NCBI GenBank assembly: GCA_033239525.1
Contig: BSYO01000014.1
Location: 10,090,021-10,154,020 of the forward strand
DNA: 64,000 nt
Direction of reading: 5' to 3'
DNA from: Nepenthes gracilis
Lineage: Eukaryota; Streptophyta; Magnoliopsida; Caryophyllales; Nepenthaceae
The stretch's first letter is position 1; each line of letters begins with the position of its first letter. Shown piece by piece: positions 1-12,060 of the stretch. The notes beneath the pieces are model-generated. The model searched no databases. It was not told the origin of the DNA and saw only the letters and a program-made list of their open reading frames with translations. The position numbers were made by a program, and so were the translations under genes.

Positions 1-1938
1 ATTCATCTTCTCATCTCCTAACAAGTGTACTCATCTGCACTAATGCATGATCATATCCTCTATATAATATGGTTGCTTAGATCTTAAGGATTAGGTAGAC
101 TGTAACTATATCCATAAGCAAACCTATAACCCTCGAAGCAACGGCCTCAATTGCTATCTTCAAACCACAATTAGAGCAATTCAATTGTGGGTTTTCCCCC
201 CACATAATCAAAAGGGGCAACCACCTATGATGGATGTGGGGAAAACAAAATTCGAAATCTTTCCTCAAGGCACCACAAGCTATTACAATACACTTGATCC
301 AACAGGGATCAACTCAAATGGTATGGTCAACAATTATTATTCAAATCTAGAAGGTTATACCTACACACCTTATTTCTGATGGATGTCGATCGCTTTTAAG
401 TCAAGGCTTCACAAACATTGCAAAACCTTGAGGAGTACTTAATGGATATCCTCTCGAAATCACTCAGACCCAAGAGAGATGCGCACTTTCGCGACATTAA
501 TCAATCCTTTCAAAATGAGCTATCGTTCAAAGCCCTGCAAAACAAGATTCATGCTCTCAAAGAAATTATACACCCAACATAACATTTCTCTTAATCAGAC
601 TCACATTCTGATCCTAATTGGACACACGGCTAATAGCCTTCTTAACCTATGACATAGCCCTCAAACAAGGTTCACACTCCCTATGAATCTTGAGTTCCTC
701 GATGAGGCTATCAAACTGGCCCAATTATGGTCAAAAGATCCAACCCATAATATTCATAGATATTCCAATGAATTTACAACCTAACTGCATCACCAAAACT
801 TGCAGGGGCCACATCTTATCTCGATTGCCGCCACGGGTACAATCGCAATTATTCACCAGTAACCACGCTATGTAACAGATCAATCATAGAAATCTTTAAG
901 CCCTTACAAAAGATCAAACGATTCAACTATATGATCCTTAAAGATCGATTTAATATCAACACAATTTCAATCTACTGATCCAAGACCGACCGGCCTAAGT
1001 TTTTCCTTTAAGAAGCATCCTCAATGCTTATGTAACCCAAGTCTCTTAGTAACCACAAGATGACTTTTCTGTGTAGTCTCATTATCGAATACAAGGATCC
1101 CCATAACACGACCTGTAGGCAAAATGATAATAATTTCTTGATACCTTGACTAACTTAGGTTCATACCCAAAATTGCACAATTCAATTATAAGACATAATG
1201 TACTTACCAATCCAATTCATATCAACTCGATGACTTACCGACCAAATCATCATTAATGTCACATCAAGATTGGCACAACAAAATAAATCAGATTAACCCA
1301 ACCAATCATATCTACGGACCCAAAAATATCGTAGATCTCTATACCACAAATGCAAAGCCTAGATCCTCAAATTACACATAACTTAGAAACACAAATGAAA
1401 ATATAAATTCGGGATTCCAAAACGATACATGAACTACAACATCAAACCCAAAAATCTTAACCTTTCATCAGAAGATGCGACACTCTACACCTCGTGTCAT
1501 CACCTCAAAATCCCAATTCAAGACACTAGACTTCTTCATTGTCCAACCCATGGATATGGACAATCCTCAATCTTGCGATCGAACTGACTATAATTAGAAA
1601 CATTCTTATAAAACTCATCGGAAAAAATACCTATCGATAAAAGAACACCCACGCAGATATCCTATAATATCTCTTAGCTTCCTGAACATTGGGCCACCAC
1701 AAACACCATTCTAATACTCATGATCCACGTCTCAACTTTTACAGAATCCAATTCACTTAGAATTTAAACATTTGATCGTTATTATATTGATCACAATTTT
1801 GCCATCCTCAGATTCACAAACACCAGAATCAAATCCAAGTCATCCGGACCTCAAGCCCATGATTTCACCTTATCCATCTCATTTATCATGCTATTCAAGC
1901 ATTCCTAATCCTAGTCCCCAGACCATGATCAACCCAAG

Positions 1939-2169
1939 TTAATTCTTGAGGTATTCTTCTTCAGCATCCACCTCCTGGTTCTCATCCGGATAAGCCCTTC
2001 TAAGACTTTCAAGTCTCGCTAAATCATTCAACAGATTTAGATGCCCAACCTCTCCATCATGTGGTTGACCACAACCCCATCTCAACCCTCTCGCCCAGGC
2101 AGTACGATCGGCAATAGATATCCTTCCTGGGACAAAAACAATATAGGTTAGCTCACCACTTAAACACAA
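1939..2169 (-). pseudogene. Possible gag N-terminal remnant
   Basis: A 76-codon minus-strand frame begins about 300 bases inside the primer-binding site, where gag should start. The predicted peptide is charged and ends in an acidic segment (residues ~61-72, with ENQEVDAEEE). I recognise no domain. Its position relative to the PBS is the only argument for gag; it could be a chance frame. Confidence 0.25.
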
Positions 2170-2463
2170 ACTAGGATGGTGAAAACTAGACTACCCCACT
2201 TATCCACTAGCTTTCAACTTAGTTCTAACTTAAGTTAACGAACTTATCTTGACTAAGACACTAACTTAGGGTACCGCAACCTAACAACCACTCCTAACTA
2301 TTAATTCTGGCTTAATTTTAGCCTAAGCCACATAAACTAGAGCAACTAGAGAACTACTTGACCTATCTTAGTCATCCTATGCTTTCGACTTCTTTATTCA
2401 ATCTATATTACTCTAGCCTAGGCTTCCGCATACGATTTAGATCAAACCTAAGGTATCCTTTTT

Positions 2464-2475
2464 TCTAATACCAAT
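2464..2475 (-). promoter_or_regulatory. tRNA primer-binding site
   Basis: On the minus strand the LTR end (..CCACA) is followed at once by ATTGGTATTAGA. This resembles the initiator-Met tRNA primer site TGGTATCAGAGC with one C-to-T change. It fixes the minus orientation and the LTR boundary. Confidence 0.6.
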
Positions 2476-4001
2476 TGTGGAGATTGGGTTATTTTTCTAA
2501 AATAACCTTCATCAATAATCACAAAATTTTATACCCATAATTAATAATATAAATTTTTGTAAAAAATTGGGCAGAATTTTATTCGTAATTCGGATATTTG
2601 CCAAAATACAAATACCTACATAAGCCCTGTACAATATCCAAAATAATTCCACAACACCAATTAACTCAATTTTCCACAGGATCTCCAACTGCCACGACAA
2701 CATAGGTGGCACCGACGTTATATCTCAAATATAACGCCGGCTAAAAAGGATGCCAACTAAAGAAAAACCCATCATGATCACAATATTTCCTGCGGAAGCA
2801 TAATAACCATACATATACAATCATCCACGAGAAAATCATCACCCCAGAAACACAAAATATAAATTTCTGAGCACTCAAAATCAAATACAAGTTCATGTTT
2901 CATAAATAATATACAATCTATGTCCTTAAGCTCCACACTTGAAGTCTGTTGCCCATCAAGCCCCTATAGCTTACTCAGTCTCATCGGGTATCAGAGTATT
3001 CTCATCTGAAAAAAGAGATAGTAAAAGTGAGTGTACAGCTCAATAAGTGTAAACATACGTCTCTTAACAAAATGCAGATAGACAGTGAAACAATAATGGG
3101 ATGGGGAAAGCAAACAGTCTAAGTATACAAAGAAAATATAAGAGGGAGGAAGCATTTGAGATCACATGGGTTGCATGTAAACATTAAATACGTTTTTATT
3201 TTCCTTTTTATCATTATCAGTAATCTTTGTGGATCAGGACCAATAGGCCTTACTAGCAAAATATGCGAGAAGACGAGGAACGATCATTATATCCCTCATG
3301 ATCTAAGGTCCAAACGATGTGCTCAACGTCCAATCGAACCGCTAGTAATAGGCCAAACACCACACGACATCACCAGCTACCCTAAACTCTTGCGGTCTAG
3401 AGGCAGCCTTCATCCTTCCACAGTAATATTCTAAGACGTGCCACGAATATCACCCGCTCACATAAGCGGTTGGGATACGCGGCCAAAGTAACCCTGGGGT
3501 CCTCCCGTGATGTTAATGGCCAACCAAAGAATACAACCCAATGAACATAAATCTATGGTCTTAGTTTTCGGATTCATTACTCTTTTGAGGGAGAATCCAC
3601 CAAACTTATTTCACAAATATCTTTACCCGGGAGATCAAATCAGTCACATTTGCAAATGTGGAGTTTCCCTCAAAATATTCAAAAACCTGTTATCTTGCTT
3701 ATGAACTTACGCCTTCTGACAATTTGAATTACGTTCATGAATATCACAATTTATAAGGAAAAGTGAAATTTCTTACCACCAATGTGCCAATATTGATTTG
3801 GGGTCCTCCGGAGCCCAATACATTGCAAACAATGTACATACACATATTCCGAAACTTACATTTACATTTAAACCATTGGACATAATTTTCATAACAATTA
3901 AATGGTGGCAAAGCATGTAAATATTACATTCAAACTCGGGTGAATAGTAACAATGTCCATTTAGAGGATCCGGACGCCGCGAATGGGTTAAAACTTATTG
4001 A

Positions 4002-4075
<74 letters not shown>

Positions 4076-4299
4076 CACATTTCATTTTCTTTCGATCCCA
4101 AAACTCAAATCGGTATTCAGGCGATCGAACGGTCGCACCCCGTGCATTGGCCCAATAATTCCAAATACTATCCAAAGCTTTTATAATATTTATTTAATTT
4201 TTATCACACCCTAAAATTTTCAAATATAAACAAGTAAATAAATAAATAATTAATTAATTAAATCCAGTTAAATTGAATAGAATTATTCAGGATATTACA
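2476..4299 (-). mobile_element. Gypsy 5' LTR, 1,824 bp
   Basis: On the minus strand this unit begins TGTAATATCC at 4299 and ends ..CCACA at 2476, next to the primer-binding site, so it has TG..CA ends. It is inserted into another LTR (4300-4928). It contains a TTA/ATT microsatellite (about 4000-4069) and, on the minus strand, a pyrimidine tract with CAG|ATGAG at 3006/3005, followed by an open frame that ends EN..PDETE-stop at 2971. Similarity of its interior to 46491-49020 (the cataloguing-like block around 3200-3500 versus 47200-47450) suggests a related family. The second LTR and TSD are outside the window. Confidence 0.7.
4000..4070. repeat. (ATT)n microsatellite
   Basis: About 23 uninterrupted ATT units inside the LTR. 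The poly-Ile and poly-Leu frames that cross it are artefacts of the repeat. Confidence 0.95.
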
Positions 4300-4665
4300 T
4301 GAAGAGTTTATTTTGCAATGTAAGGATTTTACTTGCCTCAATTTCGTGATCGGCGACGACGGCTTCCTTCGGCTTTGTACGTTCTCCTTCTCCTCCATTC
4401 CTCCTCCTTCCCTAACCCTATTGCCACCTTAAATAAGGAGGAGAAGCCGGTTAGATTTTGCCCCAAGTTTCCATATGAGCCTCGATTTCCTTCCTCCCCC
4501 ACAACGCCATCCTTCTCCCCTCCCCTTCCCCTCTTCTTCCTTCTCCTTCCTTTTTCTTTCATTTCCTTTCTTCTCTTCTTTCCTCCTTTCTTTTTCTTTC
4601 ATTCTTTTTATTTTCCTTCAGCCGATCCTTTCGTTCTCTTCTTATTTATTATTTATTTATTTATT

Positions 4666-4703
<38 letters not shown>

Positions 4704-4928
4704 CAAGTGTTATTATTATATATAATTATTATTATTATTATTATTATACCTAAATAATTTAATTACTCTAAATTTAATTAAGTGGCCCCATGTTTATTCC
4801 TAAACCTCTTCATCCAAATATTTTAATTTATTGGGTCCACGTAACAGTCCAACTATCTAAATTTTAATCCCAATGGTGATAAAGATTAATTATCATAATT
4901 AACAATATAAAATATTCCTGACGTTACA
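4300..4928 (-). mobile_element. Fragment of a chromovirus LTR (U3 and start of transcript)
   Basis: The minus-strand LTR start TGTAACGTCAGG lies at 4928, right after the pol tail at 4929-5390. Its other end is cut by the inserted LTR at 4299. It is clearly homologous to 20725-21345: same order of a TATA-like CCTTAAATAAGG (4427-4438), purine-rich tract, (AAT)n microsatellite, and a GAG|GCAAGT donor-like site at 4337/4336, about 95 bases after the TATA box. Microsatellites at about 4640-4750 are part of it. Poly-Pro/Ser/Phe frames here are low-complexity artefacts. Confidence 0.75.
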
Positions 4929-5390
4929 ACCTTCCGCCACTCAAAAGATTTTTCATCCTCGAAAATATACCTCAATCCTCGAAAAGTTGTGGATATTTCA
5001 TGCGCATATCTGCTTTAGTTTCTCATGTTATATCTCTCTCATCTTGATGATTCCAGATGACTTTTACAAGGGGTATTATCTTGGAGCATAGTATCTTGTC
5101 TCTCTGGTCTATAATTCGCACCGGTTCCTCAATATAAGATAGGTCGTCTTGGATTTGTAATTGGCCTTGCGCAATTACGTGTGACTCATCACACATATTT
5201 TCTTAACATGGATACGTGAAACACGTCGTGTACCCCCACTAAGGATGGTAGTAGAGCAAGTCGGTAGGCTACCTCACCAACCTGCTCTAATATCTCGAAT
5301 GATCCAATGAACCTAGGGTTCAGCTTACCTCGTCTTCCGAATCTTACAATGCATTTAGTGTTAATCAGGTCATTGATAAATTTTTTTTTT
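4929..5390 (-). pseudogene. 3' end of Gypsy pol: integrase C-terminus and chromo-like tail
   Basis: Minus-strand translation of 5189-5380 gives the typical chromovirus integrase C-terminal segment ([20 protein letters not shown], then [22 protein letters not shown]). Further on, in shifted frames, come pieces of the family tail (IIPLVKVIWNHQ, a block ending YPQLFED). The family is Ty3/Gypsy chromovirus, probably Tekay/Del-like by motif style. A stop follows LRKYV and at least one more interrupts the tail, so it is dead. Upstream pol is missing: homology ends abruptly at a T-run near 5380-5390. Confidence 0.8.
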
Positions 5391-7128
5391 AAGCTAGTGC
5401 ATGAAGTATCAAAACAATTTATCAAGAAATCTTAGAACAATAACTACTTACAATAACAAATTTAATAGCACATATATAATAATAATATTAAAAAAAAGAT
5501 AAAATTTATGAAGAACTTTCCAAAAAGAAATCTGAGGCTTTGATGGTGAGGCTGCAATGGCAAGAGTAAATGGGAAACATCCAACCAAACTCAGGAAATA
5601 GAAGGAACCCTTACTATTACCCTTAAGCCTACAAAGGTCACACAAAAGGGAAGAAAATAGGTTCAAATAATACAAATGAACTTATTAAAGTGTTGAATGG
5701 CACATGTTAAAATAGAAAAAAGTGAGATTGCAATTGGACAGATTTGCCCTTATCAACTGATTAGAGCAATAATTTTGGACAATCTCTCATTGAACAACTT
5801 TAGGATGAGGACAAGTATAAGGATCGAGTTCCAACCAATGACAAAAAAAAAAAAAAAAACATAGCTGAGGTTTGTTGTGAACAGATGATTGAGAATAATT
5901 GAAGGGTAGTGTGTCCAATAGCGAGCGTCAAGAAAAAATGAAGCTTCTGGCTAGGATTTTTTATTTTTTATTTAGTTCTTCTACCTTGATTATGACTCCT
6001 AAATTCTTCCATAGTGAATGATTGACTTGGTGACAATCAAACACAATCGCCATTTTGATTGCCACTTTAATCCTTTAAGTTTCACAAGTGCCATCCTATA
6101 AGGTTTTGAAATCTATGCGATTATTCAAGTTAGCTTGATAGAGAAGTTGATCTTCTACAAGTGTTTGTACTATCAATATGGTTTTAACGCTTTTGAAGAT
6201 CTCCGAGTTGATAGTAACACCTTTAATCGATAACTTATCCCATTCCGTTATGGATGCAAAAGCCCTAGACCATCCAAAAGTACATGGCTGATGTGTAACA
6301 TGTTAATAGTCGTGGTCAAAACCCTCCTGGTCGAGAATGATGGAAATTCTACTCGACTTTGCGATTTTCGCTGATCTAACGGAGTTGACATCTTCTTCTT
6401 TGGCATACGACAATGGATGACACATAGCCCTAGGTTACAAGGAACCTACTAATCTTTGTCGCTTATACATTAAGAAAGGTGATGGTCCGATCTCAGAATT
6501 TGTAGTAATAGACTTTGGTGGTCCTTTTCTTTTGAATAGATGAACGACAGAAGTTTGCATATTCACTGCTTAAGGTCCGCAAGTCAAGGTGTTGAGAGTT
6601 TGTACTATGAGATGAGTCAATCCGTATGAATGCCATTATAAGTTTTGTAGGAGTCTCCTGTACTTGTATTTTGTTAGCTCGATAAGCTATAAGATAAGAA
6701 AACTTTAAACCTAACCAATATTAATACTCTAGCCTACCAATTTCCTCATGATCCCAAAATATCTTAGATTCTAAACTCAAAATATATGATTTTTTTTTTT
6801 TGGTAAGCAAACTCAAAATATATGATATATTTTACGACTCAGAATTACCAACGATCTTCTAAGTCCTCGAGGAAGCACAATAAAATTTTCCTCAACCTTG
6901 AACAATAACTAATATACAAAGTTTTTGAATCATTTAGCGATTTCAAACTTCAAAATACCAAGCCTTGTAAGTCCTCTAAAATAATACCATTCTCTACTTC
7001 CACTTTATTTATTAAAAACAATTCTAAATCCTCAAATATCATTGAATCGCCTAACATCCTTAAACATTATTAATTCCAAAAATCCTTAACTATTCACACA
7101 GAACCTTAATTCTCTAATACCATTAAGT
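5391..7128. other. Unresolved remnant, probably retroelement internal DNA
   Basis: No recognisable gene. The segment lies between a pol tail on the left and an LTR with PBS on the right, so at least the right part (about 6700-7128) should be the 5' internal region of a minus-strand element. The stretch 6180-6640 has more balanced composition and looks like decayed coding sequence in mixed frames, but I recognise no protein. An A-run lies at 5847-5863 and a T-run at about 6790-6803. Confidence 0.4.
7108..7128 (-). promoter_or_regulatory. tRNA primer-binding site
   Basis: Minus strand: the LTR end ..GTCACA is followed by ACTTAATGGTATTAGAGA, close to the initiator-Met tRNA site TGGTATCAGAGC. 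It orients the LTR at 7129-9698 and the internal DNA to its left. Confidence 0.55.
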
Positions 7129-7740
7129 TGTGACGACACGAGCTCAAATCTCCAAACCCAACCCGGACCGTCCAAGTGAAAGTATCGAATCATCCGAAAT
7201 CATCAATTACACACCATCAAACAACTTAAATGAACTCGATTCAATCACATCACTATCATCTAAACACCATCAATAGTCATCATAAATGTATCATTAAATA
7301 AATATCATAATAGTAATAAATAACTTCAATAAATGACACCGATTTCTAAAATATCAACTCTCATAAAGAAAATCTAATAAAAATTGAACAGTAACTGAAA
7401 CACAAAAATCTTAAGTATCTATCCTGGAAGCCTCAATCTCTGAGATCACCTTTACTCGGAGTCTACACATGCGATCTCTTCTATCCTGATGTAACCTGTT
7501 TACTCTAAAGCCAATAAAACACAATAGTAAGCCAAATACCTAGCAAATAAAAATAAACAATGATAGATGAGTACAATAAAGTATCTTGAATGATAATATA
7601 ATGAATAAAATTAATAATGACAGGTGATATACCAACTACTGTCCAAGATTAAACAACAAGTCGGTTCTACAACACCGAAGCCATATGAACAATTGGATAT
7701 CAAGAAGCAATATCAATTCCATTGAATCTGATCATTAGCT

Positions 7741-8330
7741 CAATACGTAGTCACAATTGTATGAATGATTAAGAATCTCCATGAACCTTATTCTACCATA
7801 GTGAACAAAAGGCCTCGTATATACGCCTCTAACAGCAGGGTAAGTACAACGAGATTATCCATGGTATCAACTACCCCTACAATCCTCCCAGAGACTGTAC
7901 CCGTAGTATGACATACCACCCGTGATACCCTTCGCCAAATAATATCTCAAATATCATCTCTTACGATAATCACATGGTTATAAGTATCCCTCCTTAATAT
8001 CAATAACTTCGACCAACTGTATAAGATAACAAAAATTTGATTATTTGTCCAATTTGAGGTCACAACTTTACGAGATAACAAGAATCTCCCTGAACCTTAT
8101 TCTACTATAGTGAATCAAAAGCCACGTATTTACGCTACTAACGACTGGATAAGTGTAACGAGGTTATCCATAATATCAACTACCCCTACAGTCCTCCCAG
8201 AGGTTGTACCCATAACATGTCATACCATCCATGATACCCTTCACCAAATGATATCCCAGATATCATTTCCTACGATGGTCATATGATTATAAGTATCCCT
8301 CCTCAATATCAATGATCTCAACCTCCGGAA
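7741..8330. repeat. Tandem duplication, period ~309 bp
   Basis: Two adjacent copies of about 270-300 bases align: 7772 (AGAATCTCCATGAACC) matches 8081 (AGAATCTCCCTGAACC). Later blocks such as ATCAACTACCCCTAC and TATAAGTATCCCTCCT recur at the same offset. By eye identity is about 80%, so the duplication is old. It lies in the LTR interior downstream of the promoter. Confidence 0.85.
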
Positions 8331-8620
8331 TGGAATCGGTATTAAAAAAAGTATCGACTATTCCAATGTCTCACGAACTCACATTCGTCCGAATACCATA
8401 GAGTCTTCGTACACTCTCCTTTACTTATCCATAGAGTGCCAATAAGACATACGCACGCCACCAAGATTAACACGAAGAATAATTTTATCGGATTTCATCA
8501 ATGAGATATAGGAATAATCATGTAACCAACTATTAGTATTTCAAGCATACCAACACACATGCATAATTTCATATAACATATTCTACCACCAATATAAATC
8601 AATATACATAGTGCACCATC

Positions 8621-8656
8621 CCATATATATATGGGATATATATGTATATATGTGTG

Positions 8657-8690
<34 letters not shown>

Positions 8691-8739
8691 TATATGTACA
8701 TAGATACATATATACATACATACATACATACATATATAT

Positions 8740-8772
<33 letters not shown>

Positions 8773-8827
8773 TATATACATACTTACATACATACCAACA
8801 TATATATATATATACATAAATACATAC

Positions 8828-8881
<54 letters not shown>
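8621..8881. repeat. Compound (TATG)n/(TACA)n/(TA)n microsatellite
   Basis: About 260 bases of alternating TATG, TACA and TA runs. Tyr/Ile/Met/His-rich frames on both strands across it come from the repeat and are not proteins. The alternating purine-pyrimidine runs with self-complementary TATG/CATA arms could form hairpins or cruciforms. Confidence 0.95.
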
Positions 8882-8882
<1 letters not shown>

Positions 8883-10149
8883 AATTTGGACACACTCTTT
8901 TTGAGAAGCACACACTACTTATCTTCACACATGCACACAGTGCACACACTGTCGGCAACACCCACACACTGAACCAAGCACGCGCACTTGAGTTGCCAAT
9001 CCACTTCTCACCATCTCTATCACAGAACTCGCACAACAGATTCATATGTATTGTGTACTTCCCATTTACCCAACAGATCTACTTTCGCAACCAAACCCAA
9101 TACTCTGTTTATCCACTTATCATTCGGTTCTCATTCAGGCAAGGGAATCTCAACTTTCACTTTCAACTATGTAAATCGAGAGAAATTGTAACATGATTTT
9201 ACAAATTATTCAACCCCCAACGTCAGTGACCACCCTCCCCAATTTCTGGTTTCCCTTTCATTCGAGTCGTGGCTTTATTTACCCATGTTCTAATTTAGGC
9301 ATCAAAAGACACAACCGATTCCCTCAAAATCAATGTTTGCAACAAGAAAGTAATCATCAACAAAGTGAATGGAAGGATTTACTTGTAAAATAATGGGGTT
9401 CAATTTATATAGCTACCCTCAGTCCCTGAACCCGGCTGAAAAAAATGAAAATAGGGCACCGTGCTCTATTTCCCAACAATAGCACCGAATCCCCAAAATC
9501 AGGGGGTATGACATGTAAAATCGACACTTTATAGCTTCAATGGACAATTTATGAAAGCCCCAATTTATCATTAAACCCAAGGTATCGATTGTGCTTTCCA
9601 CGTGCCGTGCTTTTGCACCCAGGTTCCCAAATTTGAAACCCTGAGTTTTGCCGTTTTCCCACCAATTCAAGCATAAAATCGATATTCAACATTAACAATG
9701 TGATAGAACGATTTTTTTTTATCCTCAAAATTTTTATCATTATAGAAAATAGGAACAGAAGCCCAAATCCCAACTTAAGGTTCTAGGAAAAAAACGGGTA
9801 GAGTTTTACTTAAAATTAGACTAAATCGAATACAAATAACCTGTATATAATAATCTGCACAGAACACACCCGATATCCAATCCTCAAACTTATGACCATA
9901 ACACAAACACAGGACTAGAATAAGCATAAAACTAACCAAATATCATAATTTATATCCTACAACACATATTCATAGGATCACAAGGCCATATCCATCCATG
10001 GCTTTAATTTATCCATCCTATCCACCATACCGAAATCATATAAGAGATGTCATTTAGGACCTATACTATAACGACCTAGATTCTAGAAGATAGGAAATTT
10101 CAGTCACCAAGTCCTTATAATCATTGACCGAAAAATGTAATAAGAAAAG

Positions 10150-10330
10150 TAAATCAGCTTTAAGTTGAAATCAAGTTCGGTCCTTCCTTAATGAAAATCT
10201 AGTCCGGATTTCCTTGATGAAAAGAAGTCCGAATTTCCTTAATGAAAATCTGGTCCGAATTTCTTCGATGAAAATCAAGTCCGGCTTTTACTTGATGAAA
10301 ATCAAGTTCGGCCTTGTGAGAAGAAAATCG
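10150..10330. repeat. U3 repeats, ~30-bp units
   Basis: Five to six imperfect units with the core AGTCCGGATTTCCTTGATGA, varying as TTCGGTCC, GTCCGAAT and GTCCGGCT, upstream of the TATA box of the solo LTR. Their position in U3 fits an enhancer-like array. Confidence 0.75.
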
Positions 10331-10952
10331 GCTCCTTGATGATGAAATCCAAATCAGCTTAGAAGTGAATTTTCAAACCGGCCGTAAGCTATGAGGTTGA
10401 AACCGGCCTTAAAGAGTGCATTGTGGAGTGAGGCCGAAGTAACTTTCTATGTTGAAACCGGAGTAGATTATAAGTTCAAGAAGAAGAAGAAAGGCTGAAG
10501 TTGATGTTGATGAAGGGCCGGAGTGATGATGAAGCCAAAGTATGAATGCTGGATTTAATATTAAAGGAAAATGTTAAAGGTAAGTAATCTGGTCAACGAG
10601 TGTTGACTGGAATGCGTAAGGGGAGGAGTAATCCGGTCAACGTGAAATGTTGGCCAGAAAACGTAAATGGGGGAAAGGACGGGAAAAAGAAAAGTGATTC
10701 GGTCAACGCCAGTTAGTTGACCGGAATGCGTAATCAGGAAACCTTTATAAATAAGGAAACCGAATACGATGAAATAATAATTAATAAGGAAACCCTTATA
10801 ATAAGGAAATTGAGTATAAGGAAATAACTGGTAAGGAAACTTTGTAATAAGGAAACCAAGTATAAGGAAATAATATATAATAAGGAAATCTTATGATTAG
10901 AAAACCCTACGAATTTGTCATACCCTAACGACGGCTACTAGGCCCAAAGGCC

Positions 10953-10960
10953 TATAAATA
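10953..10960 (+). promoter_or_regulatory. LTR TATA box
   Basis: TATAAATA in the middle of the solo LTR, preceded by CCAAAGG and followed by a purine-rich leader. A GC-type splice donor follows 95 bases on. Confidence 0.6.
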
Positions 10961-11279
10961 AGAATTAGAGAGCGGGGGAAAAGAGGCACTCGGTAGGGCT
11001 TGCTAGTAGGGAAAGATCAAAAGCTCAAGGCGAAATAAAGAAATTCAGGCAAGATACTCACCCATATTTTCAAGTTCATGATTATGCATGATTTCTACGC
11101 TAGTATATCTAATTTTATATGAACTTATATGATGTTATTCTGTTCCTTTTATCTGACACTTGAGGTATGATTATTGTTTGATAATTACATGTTTAAGGAA
11201 AAGATTTCATGATATTTGGTTTTGTTCTGTTGGGAGAATAATTTTCTGTTGACTTAAATGAACTGTGATAATTGCATCA

Positions 11280-12060
11280 TTAAAGAAAAGAACTCCGTCC
11301 AAAGAACTCCGATCTTTCTATGAACAAAGTAGTTCGTCCTCTTTTGAAAAGTACTCCGATTTTAAAGAAGAGGAATTTCGGCCCTTACATCTTTAAAGAG
11401 CACTCCGTCCGTTTGAAGAAAAAGCACTCCGTCCGTTTAAGAAAAAGAGTTTCGGACTTTTGATGAAAAAGCACACCGTCTTTTGTTAAAGAAAAATCAC
11501 TCCGGATTTTAGAGAGTCGAATTTTAAAAGAAACAGAACTCCGGCTCTTAGAGCTTCGACTTTTAAAAGAAAAAGAACTCCAAATTTTAAAGAAAAGTCA
11601 CTCCGGTTTTAGCACTCCGTATATTAAAGAAAGGTCACTCCGGTTTTAGCACTCCGGGTATCAAAGAAAAGTCACTCCGGTTTTAGCACGCCGGATTTTA
11701 AAGAAAAGTCACTCCGGTTTTAGCACTCCGGATTTTAAAGAAAAGTCACTCCGGTTTTAGCACTCCGGATATTAAAGAAAAGTCCCTCCGGTTTTAGAGA
11801 TCCGTGATTTTAAAAGAAAGGCACTCTGGCTTTTAGAGCTTCGGATTTTAAGAAAAGCACTCCGGATTTTGAAAAGAAAAGCACTCCGGATTTGTAAACA
11901 GAAAAGCACTCCGGATTTTGAACAGATAAGCACTCCGGATCTCAAATAGAAAAGCAACCCGGATTTTGAACAGAAAAGCACTCCGGAATTTGAACATAAA
12001 AGTACTTCAAATTTTGCGAAGAAAAGTACTCCGGATTTTGAAAAGAAAAGTACTTTGAAT
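11280..12060. repeat. CTCCG minisatellite
   Basis: Roughly 20 imperfect units of 33-38 bases built on AAAGAAAAGTCACTCCGG and TTTTAGCACTCCGGATTT. The units are best conserved at 11600-11800. The array sits in the predicted intron of the LTR transcript. A similar but independent array fills the same relative position in the other solo LTR (51000-52010). Confidence 0.9.

Larger units (their letters stand above)
1..2475 (-). mobile_element. Internal region of a degraded Ty3/Gypsy element (runs off left edge)
   Basis: This stretch lies on the internal side of an LTR with a primer-binding site at 2464-2475, so it is the 5' internal part of a minus-strand Gypsy-type element continuing beyond the window. 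It is A/C-rich on the plus strand with many short CTAAG/CTTAG words, and 46063-46490 next to a related LTR shares this style. No reverse transcriptase or integrase motif is visible and stops are dense in all frames. It is either an old remnant or a non-autonomous element. The Gypsy assignment rests on LTR and PBS structure, not on a polymerase domain. Confidence 0.5.
7129..9698 (-). mobile_element. Long Gypsy-type LTR (5' LTR side), possibly continued at 20725
   Basis: The plus-strand left end is TGTGACGACACG, that is the minus-strand LTR end ..CGTGTCGTCACA, followed by a primer-binding site. Inside are a 309-bp-period duplication (7741-8330), a microsatellite (8621-8881), a minus-strand TATATAA near 9410, and a minus-strand AACAG|GT acceptor-like site at 7496/7495 followed by a short frame ending VDSE-stop. 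The right end meets the inserted element at 9699. It either starts near there or continues at 20725-21345. In the second case its total (about 3.19 kb) matches the two solo LTRs in the window. Confidence 0.55.

Noticed and set aside
3930..4186. Poly-Ile and poly-Leu frames
   Set aside because: Translation of a pure ATT repeat.
4333..4753. Pro/Ser/Phe-rich frames that look like a secreted proline-rich protein
   Set aside because: CTTT/CCTT tract plus ATT repeat in an LTR; the same artefact recurs at 20770-21252.
8598..8890. Possible CRISPR-like or satellite array
   Set aside because: Simple-sequence repeat without spacers, in a plant genome.
8498..9196. Several frames of 60-184 codons rich in Tyr, Ile, Met and His
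   Set aside because: Products of the TATG/TACA repeat on both strands.
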